This document shows positions 6,712 through 12,873 of a stretch of DNA of 12,873 nt, one piece after another; position 1 is the first letter of the stretch, and every line of letters starts with the position of its first letter. The DNA is from CAYJIL01 sp964370235 (GTDB lineage: Bacteria > Bacteroidota > Bacteroidia > Bacteroidales > Rikenellaceae): positions 1 through 12,873 of the forward strand of contig CAYJIL010000067.1 of the NCBI GenBank assembly GCA_964370235.1, read 5' to 3'. The position numbers and the translations under genes were made by a program. Below the pieces are notes generated by a model. The model saw only the letters and a program-made list of their open reading frames with translations, did no database searches and was not told the DNA's origin.

Positions 6712-9123
6712 ATGTTTAAAAAATTTCTACCACACATCATAGCCGTTGTGCTTTTTACTGTTATCTCTGCGCTATATTTTGCGCCTCAGTTCGAGGGATT
6801 GGCAGTGCGAATGGGTGATGATATTCAAGCTAAAGGTATGGCGACTGGTATCGCCGAGCACCAAGAAAAGTATGACGAGCACCCACAGTGGGCACCAAAT
6901 ATGTTTTCGGGAATGCCTGCATACCTCATCGACATGAACTATGATGGAAGGTACGTTAAAAACATATCGGAATATCTATACATTATAGGCACTCCTGCTG
7001 CATATTACGTCTTGTTAATGGCAGGTTTTTACCTAATGCTGCTTATGATGGGCATTGCCCCACGGCTTGCTATTCCCCTCTCTATTGCCTATGGCCTTTC
7101 ATCCTATTTTGTTATAATATACGAGGCTGGGCACATTACTAAGCTAATGGCACTCTGCTATGTAGCACCTTTGATGGGTTCTATCTACTATGCATATCGC
7201 AAAAATATTTGGCTAGGGGCATCTCTTGCTGGTTTGTTTGCATCTGTCGAAATTAGCTGTTCGCACCCACAAATTACATACTACTTTTTGTTTGCAATAG
7301 TTGGGCTTATTATCACAATGGCATATACGCTTGCAAAAGAGGGTGCTGTTGCTCGTTTCTATAAAGCAACGGCAGTGTTGGCAGTAGCAGCAGTTTTGGC
7401 TGTTGGCTCTAACATTGTTCAGTTATACTATATTGCAGACTATGCAAAGGACAGTATTCGTAGTGCTAGTGAACTAACTGTTGCCGACGATAATCGTGAT
7501 AACCACACATCGGGTCTCGACAAAGACTATGCTACGGCATGGAGCTATGGCAAGATGGAGACATTCAACCTATTCATCCCAAATCTTATGGGTGGTAGTT
7601 CGGCAGGTGGCTTTAGCGAAGATGGTGCAGTGGCCGATGCTTTGGGTTCGCAGCGTCAGTACGCTACTATGCTACCGGGGTATTGGGGGCCGCAGCCTAT
7701 GACCTCGGGTCCAGTGTATGTTGGAGCAGTTGTGTGCTTTTTATTTGTGTTGGGTATATTCCTTGTGAGTGGTGCTGTTAGATGGTGGCTATTGGGAGTT
7801 ACTCTACTTGCCTTTATACTTGCTTGGGGTCGCAACTTTATGTGGCTTACCGATTTTATGCTCGATTACTTCCCAATGTACAATAAGTTTAGAACAGTGT
7901 CGATGATACTTGTTTTGGCACAATGGACAATGCCTTTGTTGGGTGCTTTGGCTCTAAAGCGAATTTGGAATAACGAAGTAGGCAAAGAAGATGTACTAAA
8001 AGCTCTAAAGAACTCGGTTTTTGTAGCAGGTGGTATTGCGCTATTCTTTGTGTTGTTTGGTGGTTCTCTGTTTGGCTTTAGTGGCGATAGTGATATGCGA
8101 ATGGGCTTGCCCGACCAAATCATTAGCGCAATGGCTCAGGAGCGTGCAGATATGCTAAGTGCCGATGCACTTCGTTCGCTTATATTTGTTGTATTAACGG
8201 CTGCTAGCATATATTTGTGGTCGACACAAAAGATAAAAGAGACTCTATTTGTTATCATCCTTTCGGCTTTGGTGTTGGCAGATATGGTTCCTGTCGATAA
8301 ACGCTATTTAGATAATGACGACTTTGTATCTGTTAAAAAAGCGCAATCGGTGCAACCTAGCGAGGCCGACAAAATGATAATGGCAGACCCCGACCCCAAC
8401 TACCGTGTTGCTAACTTCTCGGTGGGTACGTTCGAGGATGCAACAACATCATACTTCCATAAATCGGTGGGTGGTTACCATGCCGCTAAAATGCGTAGAT
8501 ACCAAGACCTAATCGAGGGTTACCTCTCAAAGATGGATATGGATATCTATAATATGCTTAACACAAAATACTTTATTGTTCCCTCAGAGGATGGAGTGCC
8601 AACTCCACAGCTCAATCCCGATGCCCTTGGCAATGCGTGGTTTGTTGACGAGGTAACAATAGTAGATAATGCCGACCAAGAGTATATGGCTTTGGGCGAT
8701 ATTAACCCTCGCACTACGGCTCTTGTCGATAAACGCTTTGCTAGCGCACTAGAACCTCTAGAGGGCAAGTATAGCCAAGCGCACGACTCGCTGTCTACGA
8801 TTGTGCTTACAGACTACAAGATTAATAGACTTACATACAAAACATCGAGCAATCAGGCACGTTTGGCAATCTTTTCAGAGGTATTCACCTCTAAAGGATG
8901 GAGCGTAACAATCGATGGTAAAGAGGCACAACAGCTAAGAGCCGACTATTTGCTAAGAGGTGTAGTAGTGCCCGAGGGCGAGCACGAGGTGGTATTTAGC
9001 TTTAAAGCGCCACACTACAACGCTCTAAAGGCTACTACGGCGGCTAGCTCGCTATTGCTACTACTAGGTGCTATGGGTGCAATTTTTGTTAATATTAAGC
9101 GAAGAAAAAATGGCAAACTCTAG
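6712..9123 (+). CDS. YfhO-family polytopic membrane protein (GT-C-like)
   Basis: An 803-residue membrane protein. TM1 is at about 6-26, followed by an outside loop with the acidic pair D36-D37 and a WAPNMFSGMPAY stretch (60-71). Many hydrophobic segments follow between about 95 and 530, interrupted by a polar region at about 242-330 (YEAGHITK at 137-144 and HPQITYY at 185-191 lie within the membrane part). A large soluble domain spans about 535-773, and a last TM at about 775-795 precedes a basic tail. This layout, with an early acidic loop and a C-terminal extracytoplasmic domain, fits the YfhO family, which resembles GT-C glycosyltransferases. Firmicute members are linked to glycosylation of teichoic acids, which Bacteroidota lack, so the substrate here is unknown. 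First gene after the promoter at 6637-6667; overlaps ftsX by 14 bp. Confidence 0.85.
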   Translation: MFKKFLPHIIAVVLFTVISALYFAPQFEGLAVRMGDDIQAKGMATGIAEHQEKYDEHPQWAPNMFSGMPAYLIDMNYDGRYVKNISEYLYIIGTPAAYYVLLMAGFYLMLLMMGIAPRLAIPLSIAYGLSSYFVIIYEAGHITKLMALCYVAPLMGSIYYAYRKNIWLGASLAGLFASVEISCSHPQITYYFLFAIVGLIITMAYTLAKEGAVARFYKATAVLAVAAVLAVGSNIVQLYYIADYAKDSIRSASELTVADDNRDNHTSGLDKDYATAWSYGKMETFNLFIPNLMGGSSAGGFSEDGAVADALGSQRQYATMLPGYWGPQPMTSGPVYVGAVVCFLFVLGIFLVSGAVRWWLLGVTLLAFILAWGRNFMWLTDFMLDYFPMYNKFRTVSMILVLAQWTMPLLGALALKRIWNNEVGKEDVLKALKNSVFVAGGIALFFVLFGGSLFGFSGDSDMRMGLPDQIISAMAQERADMLSADALRSLIFVVLTAASIYLWSTQKIKETLFVIILSALVLADMVPVDKRYLDNDDFVSVKKAQSVQPSEADKMIMADPDPNYRVANFSVGTFEDATTSYFHKSVGGYHAAKMRRYQDLIEGYLSKMDMDIYNMLNTKYFIVPSEDGVPTPQLNPDALGNAWFVDEVTIVDNADQEYMALGDINPRTTALVDKRFASALEPLEGKYSQAHDSLSTIVLTDYKINRLTYKTSSNQARLAIFSEVFTSKGWSVTIDGKEAQQLRADYLLRGVVVPEGEHEVVFSFKAPHYNALKATTAASSLLLLLGAMGAIFVNIKRRKNGKL

Positions 9124-9973
9124 GGTTCGTACAGCATACTTTGTCTCAACTATGAGTGTTGCGCTTGTGTTGTTTTTGGTGGGTTCGATTGCTTATGTGA
9201 TTATGAACATCGAGAAAGCGGCAAGCGACCTCATCGAGCAAGTACACATATCGGCAATTCTCGAAGATGATCTTAGCACGGGAGCTATCGACTCGCTTCG
9301 TAACCAAGTTGCCACGCTCGAGGGCGTGCGTGATGTTGCCTACACTACCAAAGAACAGGCGGCCGAAGAGTTTAAAACCTTTATTGGTAGCGACTTTACG
9401 CTCATTGTAGACGAGAACCCTCTACCTGCTTCGTTAGAGATTGCCTTTAACGAGAGTGTCGACGAGGCTAGTATTATGGCATCGGTGGTTGATAAACTAG
9501 AGGGCATGAATGGCATTTCGCAAGTGCTTGCCCAAGAGAATGTAATTGCACAGGTGCTAGAGAATATATATCGCTTTAAGCTAATAATGTTTGCCTTTGG
9601 AGGGTGTTTGCTGTTAGTGTCTATAATCTTAATACGTAACACGATACGCATTGCAATTCTTTCAAAAAGGTTTATAATAAAAACAATGACATTAGTGGGT
9701 GCTACCGACTCGTTTATTCGCCGCCCATTTGTGCGTAGTGCTTTTTATCAAGGGGTTGCAGCGGCTATGATTGCCATATGTGCATTGGGTGCAATTGTCG
9801 TAGCCCTCAAGCGTAGCCTGCCCGAAGTAGAGCTAATTATTGACGACTGGCAGCGTATAGCCATGCTCCTTGGCGGAATGCTTGCACTAGGGGTGCTTTT
9901 GTGTGTTGTGTCAACAATAATGTCGGTAAACAAGTTTATAAGACTAGATAATAATAATCTATACATATATTAA
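9110..9973 (+). CDS. ftsX: Cell-division protein FtsX
   Basis: Permease-like partner of the ATPase FtsE; the complex sits at the division site and activates peptidoglycan hydrolases through its extracellular loop. The 287-residue product has the FtsX layout: short cytoplasmic start, TM1 at about 13-33, extracytoplasmic domain at about 35-155 (with the conserved NPLPAS at 103-108), then TM2 at 158-176, TM3 at 212-233 and TM4 at 251-272. LVGATDSFIRRPF at 195-207 is the cytoplasmic motif expected to contact FtsE. I chose ATG 9110 rather than the upstream ATG at 9068, because MANSRVRTAYF aligns with the usual FtsX start and the longer form adds 14 atypical residues. It overlaps the end of the YfhO gene by 14 bp, so translational coupling is likely. 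No ftsE is nearby. Confidence 0.93.
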   Translation: MANSRVRTAYFVSTMSVALVLFLVGSIAYVIMNIEKAASDLIEQVHISAILEDDLSTGAIDSLRNQVATLEGVRDVAYTTKEQAAEEFKTFIGSDFTLIVDENPLPASLEIAFNESVDEASIMASVVDKLEGMNGISQVLAQENVIAQVLENIYRFKLIMFAFGGCLLLVSIILIRNTIRIAILSKRFIIKTMTLVGATDSFIRRPFVRSAFYQGVAAAMIAICALGAIVVALKRSLPEVELIIDDWQRIAMLLGGMLALGVLLCVVSTIMSVNKFIRLDNNNLYIY

Positions 9974-9981
9974 TTTCGATT

Positions 9982-10218
9982 ATGAATAATGATGAGAAAA
10001 TGCCACTAAGTGGGCGCAACTATGTTATGATGGCCATTGGCTTGGTGGTAATAATCATAGGGTTTATGTTAATGTCGGGTGGTGCTAGCGACGACCCAGC
10101 GGTTTTTAACCAAGAGATGTTTAGCTTTCGTCGCATAACGCTAGCTCCAATCGTGGTATTGGCTGGCTTTGGTTTTGAGGTATATGCCATTTTGTGGCGA
10201 GATAAAAATAAAAAATAG
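9982..10218 (+). CDS. DUF3098 small membrane protein
   Basis: A 78-residue protein with two membrane segments, about 14-32 and 53-71. The polar link between them carries the family-typical SGG, FNQEMFSFRRI and AP (residues 32-56). A short polar N-terminus and a basic C-terminus (WRDKNKK) suggest both ends are cytoplasmic. DUF3098 is, as far as I recall, restricted to Bacteroidota and repeatedly found between ftsX and uppP; its function is unknown. It starts 8 bp after ftsX and ends 5 bp before uppP, so it is almost certainly co-transcribed and co-translated with them. A role in the division or envelope machinery is inference from position only. Confidence 0.9.
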   Translation: MNNDEKMPLSGRNYVMMAIGLVVIIIGFMLMSGGASDDPAVFNQEMFSFRRITLAPIVVLAGFGFEVYAILWRDKNKK

Positions 10219-10223
10219 AAATT

Positions 10224-11012
10224 ATGACAGTTTTTGAAGCACTTTTACTAGGTTTAATTCAAGGCTTAACAGAGTTTTTGCCTGTTAGTAGTAGTGGACA
10301 CTTGGTGCTAGGTAAGTTACTTTTAGGTGTTGAGGTAAACAATGTAACTTTTGAGATTTTGGTTCATGCGGCTACTGTTCTTGCAACTATAACCGTGTTC
10401 TACAAATATATTTGGGAGGTTATCAAGGGGTCTTTAACATTTAAGTATAACCCACAGAGCGAGTATCTTCTAAAAATATTCCTATCTATGGCTCCAGTTA
10501 TGGTGGTTGGTTTGTTCTTTAAAGATCAGGTTGAGGCACTATTTGGCGAGGGTGGTTTGCTAGTTGGTTGTATGCTACTAGTGACAGCTTTGTTGCTTTA
10601 CTTCTCGTCTCGTAGTAAGGATCAAGGCCGTGACATTAGCTATCGTGATGCTTTTATAATTGGTATTGCACAAGCGTTTGCGGTTATTCCGGGTATTTCT
10701 CGTAGTGGTGCAACTATCTCTACTGGTCTTATGCTAGGTAATAGCCGTAGCAATATGGCACAGTTTTCGTTCCTTATGGTCTTGATTCCTATTTTGGGTC
10801 AAGCATTTCTAGAGCTAGTGGGTGGTGGTTTCACACCAGCTAAATCGGGTATTCCTACTGCATCGCTTGTTGCTGGTTTCTTGGCAGCTTATATTTCGGG
10901 TGTTGCGGCATGCCGTGCTATGATTGAGCTTGTAAAGCGTGGCGGCCTTAAGTGGTTTGCGCTATACTGTTTGATTGCTGGTCTTGTGACAATTATCGTA
11001 GAGTTAACATAA
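10224..11012 (+). CDS. uppP: Undecaprenyl-diphosphatase UppP (BacA)
   Basis: Integral membrane phosphatase that turns undecaprenyl diphosphate into the monophosphate carrier used for peptidoglycan and surface glycans; over-supply gives bacitracin resistance. Length (262 residues) is standard. The first signature is QGLTEFLPVSSSGH at 13-26: the (E/Q)xxxE motif is Gln13/Glu17, Gln being an accepted variant of the E. coli Glu, followed by the Ser cluster and His26. The second signature is PGISRSGAT at 156-164, with the catalytic Ser159 and Arg160. The remainder is a series of hydrophobic helices. Lies 5 bp after the DUF3098 gene and 3 bp before truB, in one transcription unit. Confidence 0.96.
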   Translation: MTVFEALLLGLIQGLTEFLPVSSSGHLVLGKLLLGVEVNNVTFEILVHAATVLATITVFYKYIWEVIKGSLTFKYNPQSEYLLKIFLSMAPVMVVGLFFKDQVEALFGEGGLLVGCMLLVTALLLYFSSRSKDQGRDISYRDAFIIGIAQAFAVIPGISRSGATISTGLMLGNSRSNMAQFSFLMVLIPILGQAFLELVGGGFTPAKSGIPTASLVAGFLAAYISGVAACRAMIELVKRGGLKWFALYCLIAGLVTIIVELT

Positions 11013-11015
11013 TAG

Positions 11016-11738
11016 ATGGATAGTAAAATAGAGATTGAATCAACAAAGGCCGATTTTGAGAGAGGCTTTGTAATTCCGATAGATAAGCCTTATCGTTGGA
11101 CATCATTCGATGTTGTAAGAAAGATAAAAGGCAAATTAAGAGCACTGGGTTTTAAGAAAATCAAAATTGGTCATGCAGGTACGCTAGACCCTCTAGCTAC
11201 TGGCGTTTTGCTAGTGTGTGTGGGCAAGGCTACCAAGAGTGTCGATGCTTTGCAGAGCCAGCGCAAAGAGTACATTGCCGAAATAGCACTAGGGGCTACT
11301 ACTCCTTGCTATGATCTCGAAAAGGAGATCGATGAGCGTTACCCTTTTGAGCATATTACTCAGCAAATGGTGCTCGATGCATTCAAAGATTTTATGGGCG
11401 AGATAGAGCAGGTTCCGCCCATCTTTTCGGCTAAAATGATTGATGGCAAGCGTGCATACGAGTATGCTCGTAGTGGCGAGAGTGTCGAAATGCGTAGTTC
11501 GATAGTAACTATATATGATCTAGAGCTGCTAGAGTTTTCGCCAAGTAGCATAACTGTTCGCATGGAGTGTAGCAAAGGTACTTATGTACGCTCATTTGCT
11601 CGTGACATTGCGCTAAAGCTAGGCAGTGGCGGCCACTTGACAGGCCTGCGCCGTACTCGAAGCGGCCAGTTTTTGGCATCTGAATGCCTAAATATGGATC
11701 AAATAGATAATTTTTTGGGTCTGAGTGAAACAAATTAA
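11016..11738 (+). CDS. truB: tRNA pseudouridine-55 synthase TruB
   Basis: Converts uridine 55 in the T-loop of tRNAs to pseudouridine. The 240-residue protein shows the TruB motifs in order: IDKPYRWTSFDVV (22-34), the catalytic GHAGTLDPLATG (52-63) with nucleophile Asp58, PPIFSAKMIDGKRAYEYAR in the middle, and KGTYVRSFARDI near the C-terminal third. It is shorter than E. coli TruB (314 residues) and ends soon after the catalytic domain, so there is no full PUA domain, as is usual in Bacteroidota. It starts 3 bp after uppP. CTA is the commonest leucine codon (9 of 21), like the neighbouring genes. Confidence 0.96.
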   Translation: MDSKIEIESTKADFERGFVIPIDKPYRWTSFDVVRKIKGKLRALGFKKIKIGHAGTLDPLATGVLLVCVGKATKSVDALQSQRKEYIAEIALGATTPCYDLEKEIDERYPFEHITQQMVLDAFKDFMGEIEQVPPIFSAKMIDGKRAYEYARSGESVEMRSSIVTIYDLELLEFSPSSITVRMECSKGTYVRSFARDIALKLGSGGHLTGLRRTRSGQFLASECLNMDQIDNFLGLSETN

Positions 11739-11746
11739 ATAAGTGT

Positions 11747-11766
11747 GCGTATTAATATTAATATGC
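11747..11766 (+). repeat. Near-perfect 20-bp A/T-rich palindrome in the truB-queA spacer
   Basis: Two 10-base arms are complementary at 9 of 10 positions (the exception is G11749 opposite T11764). The core ATTAATATTAAT at 11751-11762 is a perfect 12-base palindrome. With no loop it looks more like a dimer-protein binding site on DNA than an RNA hairpin. It lies 9 bp after truB. A/T-rich palindromes arise by chance fairly often, so an operator role is speculative. Confidence 0.4.
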
Positions 11767-11787
11767 TGCACTTTGTGCTTGCATCCT

Positions 11788-11796
11788 AAAGGAGGT
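11788..11796 (+). promoter_or_regulatory. Consensus Shine-Dalgarno at unusual distance from queA
   Basis: AAAGGAGGT is a full complement of the 16S anti-Shine-Dalgarno, in a window where other genes lack such sites. Its end is 22 nt upstream of the queA ATG at 11819, well beyond the usual 5-9 nt spacing. No ATG, GTG or TTG lies at the normal distance, and queA cannot extend upstream because an in-frame TAA is at 11804-11806. Its role is unclear. Confidence 0.5.
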
Positions 11797-11818
11797 TAAA
11801 ATCTAAAACATTATTATA

Positions 11819-12868
11819 ATGAAATTATCTCAGTATAAGTATAATTTCTCTATGGAACTTCTGGCTAAACATCCAGCAGAAAATAGAGATGAGTCTCGTC
11901 TAATGGTTATCGATCGCAAGAGCGGAAAGATTGAGCATAAGATCTTTAAAGATGTAATCAACTACTTTAAAGAGAAAGATGTAATGATCTTTAACGACAC
12001 CAAGGTATTCCCTGCTCGTCTATACGGTAACAAAGAAAAGACTGGAGCCGAAATTGAGATCTTTTTGCTTCGTGAGCTTAATCGTGAGCAAAGGTTGTGG
12101 GATGTTTTGGTAGATCCTGCACGTAAAATACGTATCGGAAATAAACTATACTTTGGCGATGACGATCTTTTAATTGCCGAAGTAATTGACAATACTACAT
12201 CACGTGGTCGTACACTTCGTTTCTTGTTCGATGGCGACCATGAGGAGTTTAAGGCAGCGCTATACTCTTTGGGTGAGACTCCACTTCCAAAGTGGATTCG
12301 CAAAGAGGTAGAGCCCGAAGATGCCGAGCGTTACCAAACAATTTTTGCTTGTAACGAGGGTGCAGTTGCTGCCCCAACGGCAGGTATGCACTTTAGCCGT
12401 CACCTTATGAAAAGGCTCGATATTAAGGGTGTATCTAAGTCGTTTATTACTCTTCATGTTGGTTTGGGTAACTTTAGAAGTATCGATGTCGAAGACCTAA
12501 CAAAACACAAAACAGATTCGGAGCAAATCTTCATTAGCCAAGATGCTGCCGATGCTGTTAACAAAGCAAGAGAGAATGGTAGCCGCATTTGTGCAGTTGG
12601 TACAACCGTAATGCGTACTATCGAAAGTAGCGTAACAACACAAGGTATGCTAAAGCCATACGAAGGGTGGACAAACAAGTTTATCTTGCCTCCATACAAC
12701 TTTAGCGTTGCCGATAGTATGATTACAAATTTTCATGTTCCATACTCTACACAGTTTATTATGGTTTCGGCTTTTGGTGGTCACGACCTAATCGTTGATG
12801 CCTATAACGAAGCTGTAAAAGAGGGTTACAGGTTTGGTACATATGGTGATGCAATGCTTATTCTATAA
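11819..12868 (+). CDS. queA: S-adenosylmethionine:tRNA ribosyltransferase-isomerase QueA
   Basis: Transfers and isomerises the ribosyl part of S-adenosylmethionine onto preQ1-modified tRNA, forming epoxyqueuosine at wobble position 34 of His, Asn, Asp and Tyr tRNAs. The 349-residue protein is complete and of normal length. Visible QueA motifs are AKHPAENRDESRLMV (16-30), FNDTKVFPARLYG (58-70), GAEIEIFLL (76-84), the highly conserved APTAGMHFS (185-193), FITLHVGLG and, near the end, NFHVP with GYRFGTYGDAMLI. The start is the only reasonable one, since an in-frame stop lies 15 bases upstream. It is separated from truB by 80 bp holding a palindrome and a distant Shine-Dalgarno, so it may be read from the upstream operon or have its own promoter, which I could not identify. 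Confidence 0.96.
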   Translation: MKLSQYKYNFSMELLAKHPAENRDESRLMVIDRKSGKIEHKIFKDVINYFKEKDVMIFNDTKVFPARLYGNKEKTGAEIEIFLLRELNREQRLWDVLVDPARKIRIGNKLYFGDDDLLIAEVIDNTTSRGRTLRFLFDGDHEEFKAALYSLGETPLPKWIRKEVEPEDAERYQTIFACNEGAVAAPTAGMHFSRHLMKRLDIKGVSKSFITLHVGLGNFRSIDVEDLTKHKTDSEQIFISQDAADAVNKARENGSRICAVGTTVMRTIESSVTTQGMLKPYEGWTNKFILPPYNFSVADSMITNFHVPYSTQFIMVSAFGGHDLIVDAYNEAVKEGYRFGTYGDAMLIL

Positions 12869-12873
12869 AATTG

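Noticed and set aside
9068..9109. Longer FtsX start at ATG 9068 adding 14 residues
   Set aside because: The added residues do not resemble FtsX N-termini and would increase the overlap with the YfhO gene to 56 bp; ATG 9110 gives a typical start.
9340..9651. 103-residue minus-strand ORF opposite ftsX, and the 113-residue ORF opposite queA (11962-12303)
   Set aside because: Composition follows the reverse complement of conserved coding sequence, with no start signal or recognisable domain; typical antisense shadows.
11714..11743. Own promoter for queA (TTTG at 11714-11717 with TAAATAAG at 11736-11743)
   Set aside because: The -7 half matches TAnnTTTG poorly and the spacer is 18 bp, so it is not better than chance in A/T-rich sequence.
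11741..11796. preQ1 riboswitch upstream of queA
   Set aside because: Considered because queA uses preQ1-tRNA, but the spacer lacks the compact stem, C-rich loop and A-rich tail that define the known preQ1 classes.
1..12873. CRISPR arrays, transposons, tRNA/rRNA, phage genes or a defence island
   Set aside because: No spaced direct repeats, transposase motifs, terminal inverted repeats, tRNA-like cloverleaf or rRNA sequence were seen on reading; the genes are conserved housekeeping or peptidase families.

Overview
The window reads as core chromosome of a member of the Bacteroidota, most likely a Bacteroidales-type organism. Three lines of evidence support this. The gene order ftsX - DUF3098 - uppP - truB - queA and the families present (S46 dipeptidyl-peptidase, M64 peptidase, YfhO-type membrane protein, DUF3098) are typical of that phylum. 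Promoter-like boxes match the Bacteroidota consensus TTTG-N19-TAnnTTTG. Most start codons are preceded by A/T-rich leaders rather than Shine-Dalgarno sequences. Two runs of exactly 100 N (2266-2365 and 6431-6530) look like scaffold gaps of unknown true length, so this is probably a draft or metagenome assembly. I see no mobile element, phage, CRISPR array, tRNA or rRNA.

Layout. On the minus strand, 1-1256 is an M64-family secreted metallopeptidase that lacks only its extreme C-terminus. A 242-bp divergent intergenic region carries back-to-back promoter boxes. On the plus strand there follow an M24B aminopeptidase P with an internal gap (1499-2761), a secreted S46 dipeptidyl-peptidase of the DPP7 specificity type (2774-4906), an intergenic hairpin, a YugP-type membrane zinc peptidase (4996-5679), and the radical-SAM heme chaperone HemW (5679-6648, interrupted by the second gap). 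A canonical promoter then precedes a tightly packed envelope/tRNA cluster: YfhO-family membrane protein, FtsX, DUF3098, UppP, TruB and, after an 80-bp spacer with several odd small elements, QueA.

How the genes fit together. The first third is a peptidase neighbourhood. A secreted metallopeptidase and an exported dipeptidyl-peptidase could produce dipeptides, and an aminopeptidase P could handle peptides with proline at position two. This suits a peptide-using lifestyle, though a shared regulon is inference. The second half combines cell-envelope functions (FtsX control of peptidoglycan hydrolysis, UppP recycling of the undecaprenyl carrier, a large YfhO membrane protein) with tRNA modification (TruB pseudouridine-55, QueA queuosine). 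I found no clearly new multi-gene system. The items most worth a second look are the uncharacterised DUF3098 protein between FtsX and UppP, the truB-queA spacer, the divergent promoter, and the two assembly gaps.
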